This document shows positions 1 to 8,024 of a stretch of 64,000 bases of DNA, in pieces. The stretch is from Methylophaga thalassica (GTDB lineage Bacteria; Pseudomonadota; Gammaproteobacteria; Nitrosococcales; Methylophagaceae). The stretch covers positions 62,001-126,000 of the forward strand of contig NZ_BSND01000005.1 of the NCBI RefSeq assembly GCF_030159795.1, read 5' to 3'. The notes below the pieces were generated by a model that worked only from the letters and a program-made list of their open reading frames with translations, was not told the DNA's origin and did no database searches. The stretch's first letter is position 1, and each line of letters opens with the position of its first letter. A program made the translations under genes and the position numbers.

Positions 1-312
1 ACCTCTGGGCTCATGAGGTGCCAGACTCAAATCAATCAGTTCATGAGAGCTTAATGGATATTTACTTAAAACCGCATTGCCATAATGACGACTTTCACGA
101 AACATTGTCGGTCCGGCAATGCCGATCATCCCCGTTTGTTGGGCAATAAAATCCAGCAGGTCGATATCATTGACCATGTGATGCTCGACCTCTTGTAGCG
201 CAATGATGTCAGCATCTATCTCACGGATGACATCCACTATTCTAAACGGATCAAAATGTCCATCAGTGCCGATACAGGCATGAATGTTATAACTGGCTAA
301 CTTAAGCTCCAT
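1..312 (-). CDS. Endonuclease/exonuclease/phosphatase family protein, N-terminal part (cut by window edge)
   Basis: The reverse strand encodes 104 codons starting MELKLASYNIHACIGTDGHF and stays open through position 1, so only the N-terminal third is visible. The start shows the family signature: SYNIH (the Asn is a metal/phosphate-site residue) and then ALQEVE, whose Glu binds the catalytic Mg2+. The family cleaves phosphodiesters in nucleic acids, inositides or lipids; the substrate cannot be told here. The ATG lies 8 nt after the stop of the upstream phospholipase D gene, with AAGAGA before it, so the two are probably co-transcribed. That pairing suggests a role linked to membrane phospholipids or phosphodiesters, which is inference. 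Confidence 0.85.
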   Translation of the reverse strand, partial: MELKLASYNIHACIGTDGHFDPFRIVDVIREIDADIIALQEVEHHMVNDIDLLDFIAQQTGMIGIAGPTMFRESRHYGNAVLSKYPLSSHELIDLSLAPHEPRG

Positions 313-320
313 TCAATCTC

Positions 321-2438
321 TTATTCGTCTTCTTTACGATTAATCAGTCGCTTCAACCCAACCATAATGCCAACAATGACGATGACAACTCCCACAAATA
401 TCGCGATTTGTTCAGGGTCTGGATTTTGCACCGTTCGCATTAATGAATCAGCAAACACTGTAATACCCAATATCCCCGGTAACATACCGATCAGCGTACC
501 AATGGTAAAATCACGCGTATTAATATGTGAGCCACCGGCGACAAGATTAATCACTGTAAACGGTGCTACAGGAATAATGCGTACGGTGATAATCGCCAAA
601 ACACCATGTTTAGCCAGACGCCTGCTTAATTTATTAATACTGGAACCGGCTAATTTCTGAATGGTATTTCGCCCCATATAGTGTCCAACGGCATACCCCA
701 TCAAGCCACTCACCAGCGAGCCAATAATGGAATAAACAGTTCCCCATAAAGGGCCAAATGTCAGTGCCGTTGTGATAATCAGCAGGGTCACCGGAAAGGC
801 AATCAATCCGGCAATGGCAAAAATACCGATCACAATTAATGGTGTTAATGGATGTGACTTAATACCTTCAGCGGCATGTTGTAATGTTTCCGGATTTAAC
901 CATTCACTTAATGGTGTCCATCGCCAAATAGCTGTTAACGCTAGTACCACAACCAAAACAGCAACAATTTTCCACCACTGTTTTTGGGCTGATTTTGGTT
1001 CATCAACCGGAATAAACATCTTAGTAAGTTTTTCCGTTTCAATCGGCCTTTCAGGATCGACAATAGCAGAGTCCGGTAACATCTGATTCGCATAGTCAGA
1101 GACCGAACAATCAAGTTCACGCAATGTATGACTGTTTTCCTGTCGAGCATCTATCAAGCGAATAAGAGAACCTTCCTGAGATAAATTCTGGCGAAGTTCA
1201 TCTGCTGTCATACCAAAATGTTCTGTCAGTAAACGCTCGCGAAACCGACTGACAGTAGCTTTGTGTTCATCTGTCTCCGCTTCAATCACCAGATCACATT
1301 CACTATCGAAGCCCATGGAACGGTTGCTTAAATTTGCTGAACCGACTCGCATTAAACAATCATCAATGACCGTGATTTTTGCATGCACGCTGATATAAGA
1401 ATCACCAAGCTCATCACGATGCGGATAACAAAGACGTAACCGATTATGTTTGTCAGCCTCTTTCAATTTACAGGCCACACGATAACGCAAAACATCCATG
1501 GTGGCCTGTTCTAGCCAGCCACCAGTCATTAATGGCAAGACTAAAACAACATCGGGCCCGTCTCGTTCCTGCAAGCGTTCGGCTAATAAATCAGCTACTT
1601 TCCAGGAGGTAAAATATTGATTCTCCATATATATAAGATTTTCAGCCGCTTTCAGGCTATCAATATAGAGTTGTTCAACTTCACGAATTTCTTTCTGATC
1701 ACGGTACTGAGGCATTGTCCTGCTGATGCCTATCTCGATGTCTTTAAACCAGGGCTCGATATATTCAGGCCATGCCGATCCTGATTTTTGTGACGGTTTA
1801 TTGAGTTTTTCGCCGGTCGCTTTTAACCAGCGTTCTCGTGCCAGGTCACCTAAGGCGGCTGCCGCTTCACCTTGCACCATCATTTGTACATCATGAAATG
1901 GCGGGTAATGATGACCATCAGGATCAATACGTCTTGATTCTTTCGCTTTATGTTCCGAGCTATCCCAACGACTTTTGCCAATATCAAAACCACCGGAGAA
2001 GGCAATCTCATCGTCTATGACCACCACTTTCTGGTGCTGAGATGCTCCCATTGGACACTCACCATCGAGTTTAAAATGCAATCTGTTTTGAGATTTCCAC
2101 GCTGGTTTATACATGGGCAACCACTCACGCTCCATCGTATAAACCATTGCCCAGTCCCAGTTCAGAATATAAACATGTAAATCAGGGTTTCGGTTAAGCA
2201 CTTCACTGATAAAAGCACCCAACTCTATAGGTAGGTCTTCAACTTGATCACTGTTGCGAACAAGTTGCATTCGGCTATCAATATCCCAGGAAAGAATATA
2301 TACCGAGTGTTTCGCCCGCTGGATAGCAGCATGCAAAGCACCAAAGTAATTTTCCCCATCGATAAGTAAAGCAACTTGATCTGCATGTGTTTTTTGCCAG
2401 CAATTGTTACCTTCTTTCAGTATGGGTGTTTTTGTCAC
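321..2438 (-). CDS. Phospholipase D-like protein fused to a VTT (DedA/TVP38-type) membrane domain
   Basis: 705 aa. Two HKD motifs (HxKxxxxD) at about residues 135 (HQKVVVID) and 352 (HAKITVID) give one full phospholipase D active site, which cleaves or exchanges head groups of phosphodiester lipids. From about residue 488 a hydrophobic segment is followed by several membrane helices with the G/P-rich pattern of the VTT/SNARE-associated family (about 520-690). The enzyme therefore looks anchored in the inner membrane. The start codon is GTG, preceded by AGGA at 7 nt spacing. The gene is followed 8 nt later by an endonuclease/exonuclease/phosphatase gene, probably in one operon. The exact reaction (phospholipase, cardiolipin-synthase-like or transphosphatidylase) cannot be decided from sequence. 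Confidence 0.9.
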   Translation of the reverse strand: MTKTPILKEGNNCWQKTHADQVALLIDGENYFGALHAAIQRAKHSVYILSWDIDSRMQLVRNSDQVEDLPIELGAFISEVLNRNPDLHVYILNWDWAMVYTMEREWLPMYKPAWKSQNRLHFKLDGECPMGASQHQKVVVIDDEIAFSGGFDIGKSRWDSSEHKAKESRRIDPDGHHYPPFHDVQMMVQGEAAAALGDLARERWLKATGEKLNKPSQKSGSAWPEYIEPWFKDIEIGISRTMPQYRDQKEIREVEQLYIDSLKAAENLIYMENQYFTSWKVADLLAERLQERDGPDVVLVLPLMTGGWLEQATMDVLRYRVACKLKEADKHNRLRLCYPHRDELGDSYISVHAKITVIDDCLMRVGSANLSNRSMGFDSECDLVIEAETDEHKATVSRFRERLLTEHFGMTADELRQNLSQEGSLIRLIDARQENSHTLRELDCSVSDYANQMLPDSAIVDPERPIETEKLTKMFIPVDEPKSAQKQWWKIVAVLVVVLALTAIWRWTPLSEWLNPETLQHAAEGIKSHPLTPLIVIGIFAIAGLIAFPVTLLIITTALTFGPLWGTVYSIIGSLVSGLMGYAVGHYMGRNTIQKLAGSSINKLSRRLAKHGVLAIITVRIIPVAPFTVINLVAGGSHINTRDFTIGTLIGMLPGILGITVFADSLMRTVQNPDPEQIAIFVGVVIVIVGIMVGLKRLINRKEDE

Positions 2439-2736
2439 ACTTGATTCCTAAATGATAGTCAGGGAGGGATTTTGCCACTGAGCATAACACAAGAATGCGT
2501 GACCACACACCGCCATCCTCTGCTGAAAAACAGCCCTTTTTCGTATTCTTTGTATCGATACAATATATCTCTATTTTCAGTTAATTCAGTTCTGAATTTT
2601 CACAATAATTTCAAGGCTATACAAATAATAATATAAGGCTTAGACGAATAATTGAAATAGCTATTGATGGCACCGTGTAAGCACGATATGTTTGTTATAA
2701 ATAATAAAAAATATCTTCAATTGATAGAGAGAGAGA

Positions 2737-3960
2737 ATGGCGATAAAACGCATTGCTACAAGTGAGTTACAAATCGGTATGTATATTCAGAAACTAGGAG
2801 GGTCCTGGATACAGCACCCGTTTGTCCGCAGTAGTTTCTTGCTCACCGAACCCAATGACATTAAGCGCATCAAAGAAGCAGGTATAAAAGAGTTGTGGAT
2901 TGATGACGAGAAAGGCGAAATAACCGAAGCAGCCAAATCTTCCGACTCATCGCAGAAGACTGATTCGCCCACCGCACAACAAACGACCACAGATAAAACT
3001 CACTCTGAGATAAAAGCTTCAGACGCTTCAAGTTCGATTGAGAATGAAATCGAACGAGCCAGAAAACTATGCCAGGATGCCAAACCTCAGATCATGTCGA
3101 TGTTCAACGATATTCGTCTGGGTAAAGCCATCGATCCAAAAACCACCCTACCACTTGTTGGTGAAATTGACTCGCTGGTTCAACGAAACTCTGCTGCCAT
3201 ACTCAGTGTCGCCCGATTAAAAACGCATGATGATTACACATACATGCACTCTGTTGCTGTATGTGCGCTTATGTTGTCACTTGCCAATCAGATGGGGTTA
3301 GATAAAGAACAAACTCGCCTGGCTGGTATCGGCGGTCTGATGCATGACTTGGGTAAAGCCGCTATGCCTCTCGACATCTTAAACAAACCCGGCAAGCTCA
3401 CAGATGCTGAATATCTGATCATGAAAAAACACACTATCGTGGGTGCCACAATTCTGCAGGACAGTGGTGCAGAAGCAGAAGTGATTGATATTGCATTAAA
3501 TCATCACGAGAAGATTAATGGCACCGGTTATCCCAACCAACTGCCTGCAGAAAAAATTTCTCAGCTGGCTCGTATGGCTGCTATTTGCGATGTCTATGAT
3601 GCAGTAACCTCTGAACGTGCCTACAAAAAACCTTGGGAACCCGCCAATACCATTCGTGAAATGTCGAAATGGGATGGACATTTTGATAAACAAATTTTTA
3701 ATAGTTTTGTTAAATCTGTAGGTATCTACCCGATTGGCTCTCTGGTTCGCTTAACATCTCAACGCTTAGCTGTGGTGATTGAGCCTGCTATAGACTCCTT
3801 ACTAAAACCTAAAGTCAAAGTGTTCTTCTCAATACGCTCAAATGCCCCCATTCCTATACAAATCATCGATCTTTCTGCAAAAAACTGTAAAGAAAGCATT
3901 GAAGGACCAGAAGAACCCGCAGATTGGGATTTTAAATCCTTAGAAAATCTATGGTTATGA
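2737..3960 (+). CDS. HD-GYP domain cyclic-di-GMP phosphodiesterase with N-terminal DUF3391
   Basis: 407 aa, soluble. Residues 1 to about 60 match the DUF3391 domain often found before HD-GYP. A low-complexity Ser/Thr/Lys linker (about 65-100) follows. The HD-GYP domain has HD at 203-204 (in LMHDLGK), HHE at 256-258 and GYP at 264-266, so metal and catalytic residues look intact. The expected reaction is hydrolysis of cyclic-di-GMP to pGpG or GMP. A GAGAGAGAG purine tract precedes the ATG. The next gene (4054) is a diguanylate cyclase on the same strand, so opposing activities are neighbours. No receiver domain or membrane segment is present, so the input signal is unknown. Confidence 0.93.
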   Translation: MAIKRIATSELQIGMYIQKLGGSWIQHPFVRSSFLLTEPNDIKRIKEAGIKELWIDDEKGEITEAAKSSDSSQKTDSPTAQQTTTDKTHSEIKASDASSSIENEIERARKLCQDAKPQIMSMFNDIRLGKAIDPKTTLPLVGEIDSLVQRNSAAILSVARLKTHDDYTYMHSVAVCALMLSLANQMGLDKEQTRLAGIGGLMHDLGKAAMPLDILNKPGKLTDAEYLIMKKHTIVGATILQDSGAEAEVIDIALNHHEKINGTGYPNQLPAEKISQLARMAAICDVYDAVTSERAYKKPWEPANTIREMSKWDGHFDKQIFNSFVKSVGIYPIGSLVRLTSQRLAVVIEPAIDSLLKPKVKVFFSIRSNAPIPIQIIDLSAKNCKESIEGPEEPADWDFKSLENLWL

Positions 3961-4053
3961 GTTATTATCCCGGTAAACCTCAATAACTCTTCACAAGACT
4001 AATGAAAGTCAGATGGATGAGTTTTAGCTGTTAGACATTATTAAAGGATAGAT

Positions 4054-5313
4054 ATGATGGCAGATAAGACACGATCGTCCTTACACACGCTGATTACCAA
4101 GCGTTATATGCTGGCTGTAACACTTATTGCTTTGTTATCCAGCTTTGCTGCATATACGCTAAAGTCTGCTCTTTCTGATGTTGATAATACGGCCTATATT
4201 GTCAATATTTCTGGTAGTCAACGCATGTTGAGTCAACATATTGCCCTGGATATTCATCGTTTGTATCAACAACGCTTCGTGATGAATACAGAACAAACAG
4301 AAACTGAAAATCTGCTGACTCAGCACATAGACACGATGAAATCCGCCAATCATCAGCTCGCTTCAGGCCAACTCAATAATGGACATCAGCTTGAACTCTC
4401 CCCAACTATCAGAGATATCTATTTTGGTGACATAGACTTATATGATCGCGTCAATTTTTACTTAAAAATCGCTACCCAAATCCTAGATACAACGTCTGAG
4501 GAACCATTTTTACAACTGATGAGCGAGATTGATAGCTCCTCTGAAAACTTATTAATCGATTTAGATAAGGCCGTTAATCAATATCAACGTGAAGGCGATG
4601 AGCGACTGGAGATCATTCAACGACTCGAAGTCGGTGTTTGGTTGGTGACACTGCTCACACTCATGCTGGAAGTTATTTTTATCTTCAGCCCCATGGCAAA
4701 AGAAGTCATCAAATCACGCGATGCAGAACAACGGCTGCTTAATAGCCTTGAAGATCAAGTTGAACTTCGTACCTATAAACTTGAAGCCGCCAACAAAAAA
4801 CTACAAGAGCTGGCTAGTAAAGATCCTCTCACTAATCTTAATAACCGACTGACACTTGAAGTCGATATAGAAACCCTTATCAAAGGCTTCTACTCTCATC
4901 AGTGTCCATTTGCTATCGCCCTGATTGATATTGATTTTTTCAAACGAATCAATGATGAATACGGCCACTTAGCCGGCGATCATGTACTGAAAGAATTTGC
5001 TGAAATATTGCAATCACAAGGACGTAATACCGATAAAGTGTACCGTGTTGGTGGGGAAGAGTTTGTCTTATTACTGAACCGTGTTCCCTGTGAGAGAACT
5101 GAAGAAATGATGCTGGAATTGATCGACAAAACCCGGTCTCACCAGTTTAATTTTGAAGGTCAACAATTCACTGTAACCATTAGCATGGGTTTGTACCATA
5201 CTGACCTTTTCCCGGTAGCGAATCTCCGAGACTTATTCTTCGTCACTGATAAAGCACTCTATGAATCAAAAGCCAATGGCAGAGACAGGCTAACCCTGGC
5301 TACGCGGATGTAG
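4054..5313 (+). CDS. Membrane-bound diguanylate cyclase (GGDEF) with PilJ/NIT-like sensor region
   Basis: 419 aa. A transmembrane helix at about 17-36 and another at about 192-212 bracket a periplasmic region. That region starts with SGSQRMLSQHIA, typical of the type IV pili methyl-accepting/NarX-like input domain (PF13675 family). After a short coiled coil comes a GGDEF domain with GGEEF at 333-337, a functional variant. An inhibitory-site RNTD at 324-327 sits exactly five residues before it. The protein should make cyclic-di-GMP from two GTP and be product-inhibited. AAAGGAT lies just upstream of ATGATG. It lies 93 bp after the HD-GYP gene, so co-transcription is possible. Confidence 0.93.
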   Translation: MMADKTRSSLHTLITKRYMLAVTLIALLSSFAAYTLKSALSDVDNTAYIVNISGSQRMLSQHIALDIHRLYQQRFVMNTEQTETENLLTQHIDTMKSANHQLASGQLNNGHQLELSPTIRDIYFGDIDLYDRVNFYLKIATQILDTTSEEPFLQLMSEIDSSSENLLIDLDKAVNQYQREGDERLEIIQRLEVGVWLVTLLTLMLEVIFIFSPMAKEVIKSRDAEQRLLNSLEDQVELRTYKLEAANKKLQELASKDPLTNLNNRLTLEVDIETLIKGFYSHQCPFAIALIDIDFFKRINDEYGHLAGDHVLKEFAEILQSQGRNTDKVYRVGGEEFVLLLNRVPCERTEEMMLELIDKTRSHQFNFEGQQFTVTISMGLYHTDLFPVANLRDLFFVTDKALYESKANGRDRLTLATRM

Positions 5314-5984
5314 AACAACAGGCTTTAAAAGTCCTTAACATACAATATCTTAATCAGTAGTTAATGTTTTAGCGATGTCGTTTCAGTTCAGTTCGCTAAA
5401 AGCACATTCCAGATAGTACATCTTCGCTATCTGCCATTTTCAACATTAGGGAAAAACTCCCAAACTCTCAGTGAGCATCTCCCAAAGCGTCGTTAATTAA
5501 ACGTTGTACACTACCAAACTGTGATTTCAATGGTCTGGAAGCGGTTTAAATTTCGTCTGTGATTAGCAGATAAATTTTATTTATCGACACTTGATTGTCC
5601 CGTGTCTTTCCATACAGATCATTGTCCTCAAGCTTAATACCTATGCAGTTACCTTCGCTTGGACTGCTCTTTAATTAAGGCATTCTTTGCATGAGGTTAA
5701 AGCGGTGAATTTTGAGATGTAACCGTACTGCTTACCAGCAGTATTTATGACACGACGAGATAGTCTGAGTGACTAAACAAATAATCTTTAACAGAAGAGA
5801 TGGTTGGCGAAACGTATGTTTTAAGACGTATGACATCGCTTCAAGTCACATTCAAACAATACAGGTTGACACAGGCATTATCTCGTATCGTTACTCGATA
5901 TCTGTATAACATTTTTGCGCTCAGAGTCAGGGAAGAAGTGGCAGGAAAACTGTTTAAAAAAGGCGCTTAAACCGAGGATTCTGA
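5314..5984. other. Non-coding interval before cyoA; no gene recognised
   Basis: This 671-bp stretch has stops in all frames and no protein similarity I can recognise. A TTGACA hexamer at 5866-5871 could be a -35 element for cyoA, but the bases 16-18 nt further on (around 5888-5895) are a poor -10. The gene-free length next to a broken cyo operon could reflect decayed sequence or a regulated leader; I see no riboswitch motif or strong terminator in it. Confidence 0.5.
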
Positions 5985-6893
5985 ATGAAAAAAACTAAAT
6001 GTTCTGCTTTTGTCAGAGGGTTATCAATGGCTTCAGCAATTCTGCTGAGCGGTTGTAAAGCAGGTGTTTTAGATCCAAAAGGACCGGTAGGTCATGATGA
6101 GCGAACGCTTATCATTACTGCCGTATTACTCATGCTGGTTGTGGTCATTCCTGTCATTGTGATGACGCTGGTTTTTGCATGGAAATACCGTGCTTCCAAC
6201 AAAAAAGCCGAATACAAACCCAACTGGGCTCATTCAACCAAAATCGAAGTCATTGTCTGGACGGTGCCCTGTATCATCATTCTCATTTTAGGCACGCTGA
6301 CCTGGATAACCACGCATTCGCTCGATCCATTCAAACCACTTGAAACAGCCGATAGTCAGAAGCCAATCACGATTGAGGTCGTTGCACTCGACTGGAAATG
6401 GCTATTTATCTATCCAGAACAACATATAGCCACAGTTAACCAAGTTGCCTTCCCTGAAAATGTGCCCGTTCGTTTCAAGGTCACCTCAGATACGGTGATG
6501 AATTCGTTCTTTATCCCTCAACTGGGTAGTCAGATATATGCGATGGCGGGTATGCAAACGGAAGTCAATTTGCTCGCCCATGAAATCGGTAGTTTTGATG
6601 GTATGTCAGCCCACTTTAGTGGTGATGGCTTTTCGCACATGAACTTTAAAGCCCTCTCCCAAACACCATCCCAATTTAATGAGTGGATTAATAAAGTAAA
6701 ACAGGCCCATCGTGAGCTGGATCAAGACAGTTACGACGCCTTAGCCAAACCCAGTGAGCAAAATCCCGTTGCTTACTACTCGTCAGTGAAGCCTGACTTG
6801 TTCAAATCAATTGTCATGAATTACATGAATACGAACTCGGATATGGCCTCAGAAGAAATGCAATCAGACTCAGGAGTAACTGATGTTAGGTAA
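5985..6893 (+). CDS. cyoA: Cytochrome o ubiquinol oxidase subunit II (orphan)
   Basis: 302 aa, near the usual CyoA length (E. coli about 315). A lipoprotein signal ends with LLSGC (Cys24). Two membrane helices follow at about 43-65 and 88-110, the second with [12 protein letters not shown] typical of quinol-oxidase subunit II. The periplasmic cupredoxin-like domain has [14 protein letters not shown] and [17 protein letters not shown]. As expected for a quinol oxidase, the copper-A ligand set is missing. The start has GAGG upstream. The subunits it must work with (CyoB, C, D) are absent: cyoB begins inside the end of this gene and breaks off after 11 codons. A functional oxidase cannot come from this locus alone unless the rest is encoded elsewhere. 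Confidence 0.92.
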   Translation: MKKTKCSAFVRGLSMASAILLSGCKAGVLDPKGPVGHDERTLIITAVLLMLVVVIPVIVMTLVFAWKYRASNKKAEYKPNWAHSTKIEVIVWTVPCIIILILGTLTWITTHSLDPFKPLETADSQKPITIEVVALDWKWLFIYPEQHIATVNQVAFPENVPVRFKVTSDTVMNSFFIPQLGSQIYAMAGMQTEVNLLAHEIGSFDGMSAHFSGDGFSHMNFKALSQTPSQFNEWINKVKQAHRELDQDSYDALAKPSEQNPVAYYSSVKPDLFKSIVMNYMNTNSDMASEEMQSDSGVTDVR

Positions 6894-7315
6894 ATTAACG
6901 CTTGCGGACATTCCCTGTTATTTATATCTTTTTCAATGGTATAAGACGCTTCCGTAGAATCACGGTTTTTATAATGTTCGTGAGGAATAATGAAATAACG
7001 AGCATCCGAAATACAACTATTCGAAACTATAAAGGATAATCCGATTCTTAGCTCGTAAGGATTGTTACGATACTCATAATGCCACTCGAATCTGCATAGA
7101 TTGGTACCAGTACTAAGATTCGGATAAAAGTAAGAAAAACCATTTTTCTCCATTGTTAGAAAATATAAATGTTCAATAAAAGCGGAGACATCTGTCTCTT
7201 TGATTCTTGGGAACATCTCAAAAGGAGATGAAGGAGGTATAAAGCGAGGTTGTGTATAAATCGGTGTATTATCAGAACTTCGGTTTAAAGGATTGCCGCC
7301 AATAAATGTGTCCAC
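6821..7315 (-). CDS. Unknown protein, probably 3'-truncated by the cyo junction
   Basis: I do not recognise a family. The frame can start at GTG 7321, but AAGGAG then touches the start codon. The second GTG at 7315 has AAGGAG at 5 nt, so I prefer it (164 aa). The protein is soluble and aromatic-rich with no signal peptide or membrane segment. From about position 6916 downward, its last ~30 codons are simply the antisense of cyoB/cyoA. The true C-terminus has thus been replaced by read-through across the junction. It may be a remnant of an incoming accessory gene; expression as a stable protein is uncertain. Confidence 0.5.
   Translation of the reverse strand: MDTFIGGNPLNRSSDNTPIYTQPRFIPPSSPFEMFPRIKETDVSAFIEHLYFLTMEKNGFSYFYPNLSTGTNLCRFEWHYEYRNNPYELRIGLSFIVSNSCISDARYFIIPHEHYKNRDSTEASYTIEKDINNRECPQALIYLTSVTPESDCISSEAISEFVFM
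6883..6957 (+). pseudogene. cyoB: 5' remnant of cyoB (quinol oxidase subunit I)
   Basis: An ATG at 6883, overlapping the end of cyoA in another frame and preceded by AGGAG at 6 nt, opens [11 protein letters not shown]. This matches the conserved CyoB start (MFGKLSLDAVP in E. coli). After Pro11 (codon ending 6915) similarity stops and the frame runs through unrelated residues to TAG at 6955-6957. The rest of cyoB, normally about 660 residues, is missing. The junction at about 6916 therefore marks a deletion, insertion or recombination endpoint. Confidence 0.8.
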
Positions 7316-7321
7316 TTTCAC

Positions 7322-7595
7322 TCCTTCTTTGATATTGAGGGTCAGAGTAAAAATAACTTATTTTTCGATTCTGAGGATAGGTTTTAGTACGGTCACTTTT
7401 ATCCCTATCAACATTTCGATCTATTATCTGAACTTATCATTGCCTAAAGCTAATGCAAAACCTGTATTGGCAGCTCTTCTCACGCTGTCAGTCATACTTT
7501 AGGTAGTTAAAGCTTGAAGGTATGTACCTCAACAAACGAAAGCGTCTCTCAGAGATTATATGCAGGTAATCATAATTAGTGATGGTTCAACAGAA
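7322..7595. other. Gene-free AT-rich spacer between unknown gene and repeat copy A
   Basis: No convincing gene, RNA or regulatory signal is seen. The + strand open frame at 7293-7502 lacks a ribosome binding site and has no recognisable domain. Together with the broken cyoB end and the 250-bp repeat that starts at 7596, the interval looks like junction DNA left by rearrangement. Confidence 0.4.
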
Positions 7596-7606
7596 ATAAC
7601 AGGCAC

Positions 7607-7628
7607 AAAAAAAGCGCTTAAGAGCGCC
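7607..7628 (-). terminator. Rho-independent terminator of tRNA-Cys copy A
   Basis: Read on the minus strand, GGCGCT and AGCGC pair around CTTA and are followed by a run of seven T. It lies about 32 nt after the tRNA-Cys 3' end, and a matching hairpin is present at copy B. Confidence 0.75.
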
Positions 7629-7659
7629 TGATGCTGATTTGTTTATATGGGGTTGAAAA

Positions 7660-7733
7660 TGGAGGCTGGGGTCGGAATCGAACCGGCGTTAACGGAGTTG
7701 CAGTCCGCTGCATGACCACTCTGCCACCCAGCC
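7660..7733 (-). tRNA. tRNA-Cys (GCA), copy A
   Basis: A 74-nt cloverleaf with encoded CCA. The acceptor stem is GGCTGGG/CCCAGCC, the anticodon loop CTGCAAC gives anticodon GCA, and the T-loop is TTCGAAT. It differs from the copy at 9356-9429 only in the variable-arm region (GTTAAC against GTGTAC). Both copies look foldable. Copy A has no intact tRNA-Gly upstream of it, so whether it is transcribed depends on a promoter in the duplicated DNA. Confidence 0.93.
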
Positions 7734-7755
7734 ATTTTTCATTAAGTCTAAGACT

Positions 7756-7794
7756 AAAAAGCCGCGATAGTGACTTGACTGACCGCGGCTTTTT
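7756..7794 (-). terminator. Hairpin with T-run between tRNA-Gly and tRNA-Cys, copy A
   Basis: An 11-bp stem, AAAAAGCCGCG pairing with CGCGGCTTTTT around a 17-nt loop, lies between the tRNA-Gly fragment and tRNA-Cys. The same element is at 9452-9490. It looks like an intrinsic terminator or attenuator that would separate expression of the two tRNAs. Confidence 0.6.
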
Positions 7795-7801
7795 ATATTC
7801 T

Positions 7802-7845
7802 TGGAGCGGGAAACGAGATTCGAACTCGCGCCCACAACCTTGGCA
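7802..7845 (-). pseudogene. 3' half of tRNA-Gly (fragment)
   Basis: These bases repeat the 3' half of the intact tRNA-Gly at 9498-9573: acceptor 3' strand with CCA, T-arm, variable region and the 3' side of the anticodon arm. Small changes lie in the variable region. The 5' half is replaced by unrelated AT-rich sequence, so no tRNA can form. Such 3' tRNA fragments are typical scars of site-specific integration into tRNA genes. Confidence 0.8.
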
Positions 7846-8024
7846 GAGTTGATGCCTCAAAGTCAGATTAAAAATAGCTAATTCTTTAATCGCAATATTT
7901 AATTCTCGTTTCAACTAATTTGCAGACTAAAACTTTATTTATGCCTACCCAATATCAATCAAACAGTTTTACTCAAATCGCATAATTTTTTTAGACTGCC
8001 CGTCTTTTTTAGCCATAAACAAGA

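Larger units (their letters stand above)
7596..7845. repeat. ~250-bp direct repeat, copy A
   Basis: This segment matches 9291-9541 in the same orientation with about ten differences by eye. It contains the tRNA-Cys terminator, a complete tRNA-Cys, the hairpin between tRNA-Cys and tRNA-Gly, and only the 3' half of tRNA-Gly. Similarity ends inside the tRNA-Gly anticodon region (after the bases reading ttggca on the + strand). Confidence 0.9.

Noticed and set aside
3959-3988. GTTATT/AATAAC pairing between HD-GYP and GGDEF genes as terminator
   Set aside because: Weak AT-only stem with a long loop and no T-run; read-through is as likely.
5866-5895. Promoter for cyoA from TTGACA
   Set aside because: The -35 is perfect but no acceptable -10 occurs at 16-18 bp; kept only as a note.
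7293-7502. 69-aa + strand frame
   Set aside because: No ribosome binding site, no domain, and it overlaps the start of the unknown minus-strand gene.
7618-7914. Open frames over the tRNA repeat (7618-7914 minus, 9338-9598 minus, 9348-9647 plus)
   Set aside because: They are translations of tRNA-Cys, tRNA-Gly and their hairpins; the near-identical 'proteins' arise only from the direct repeat.
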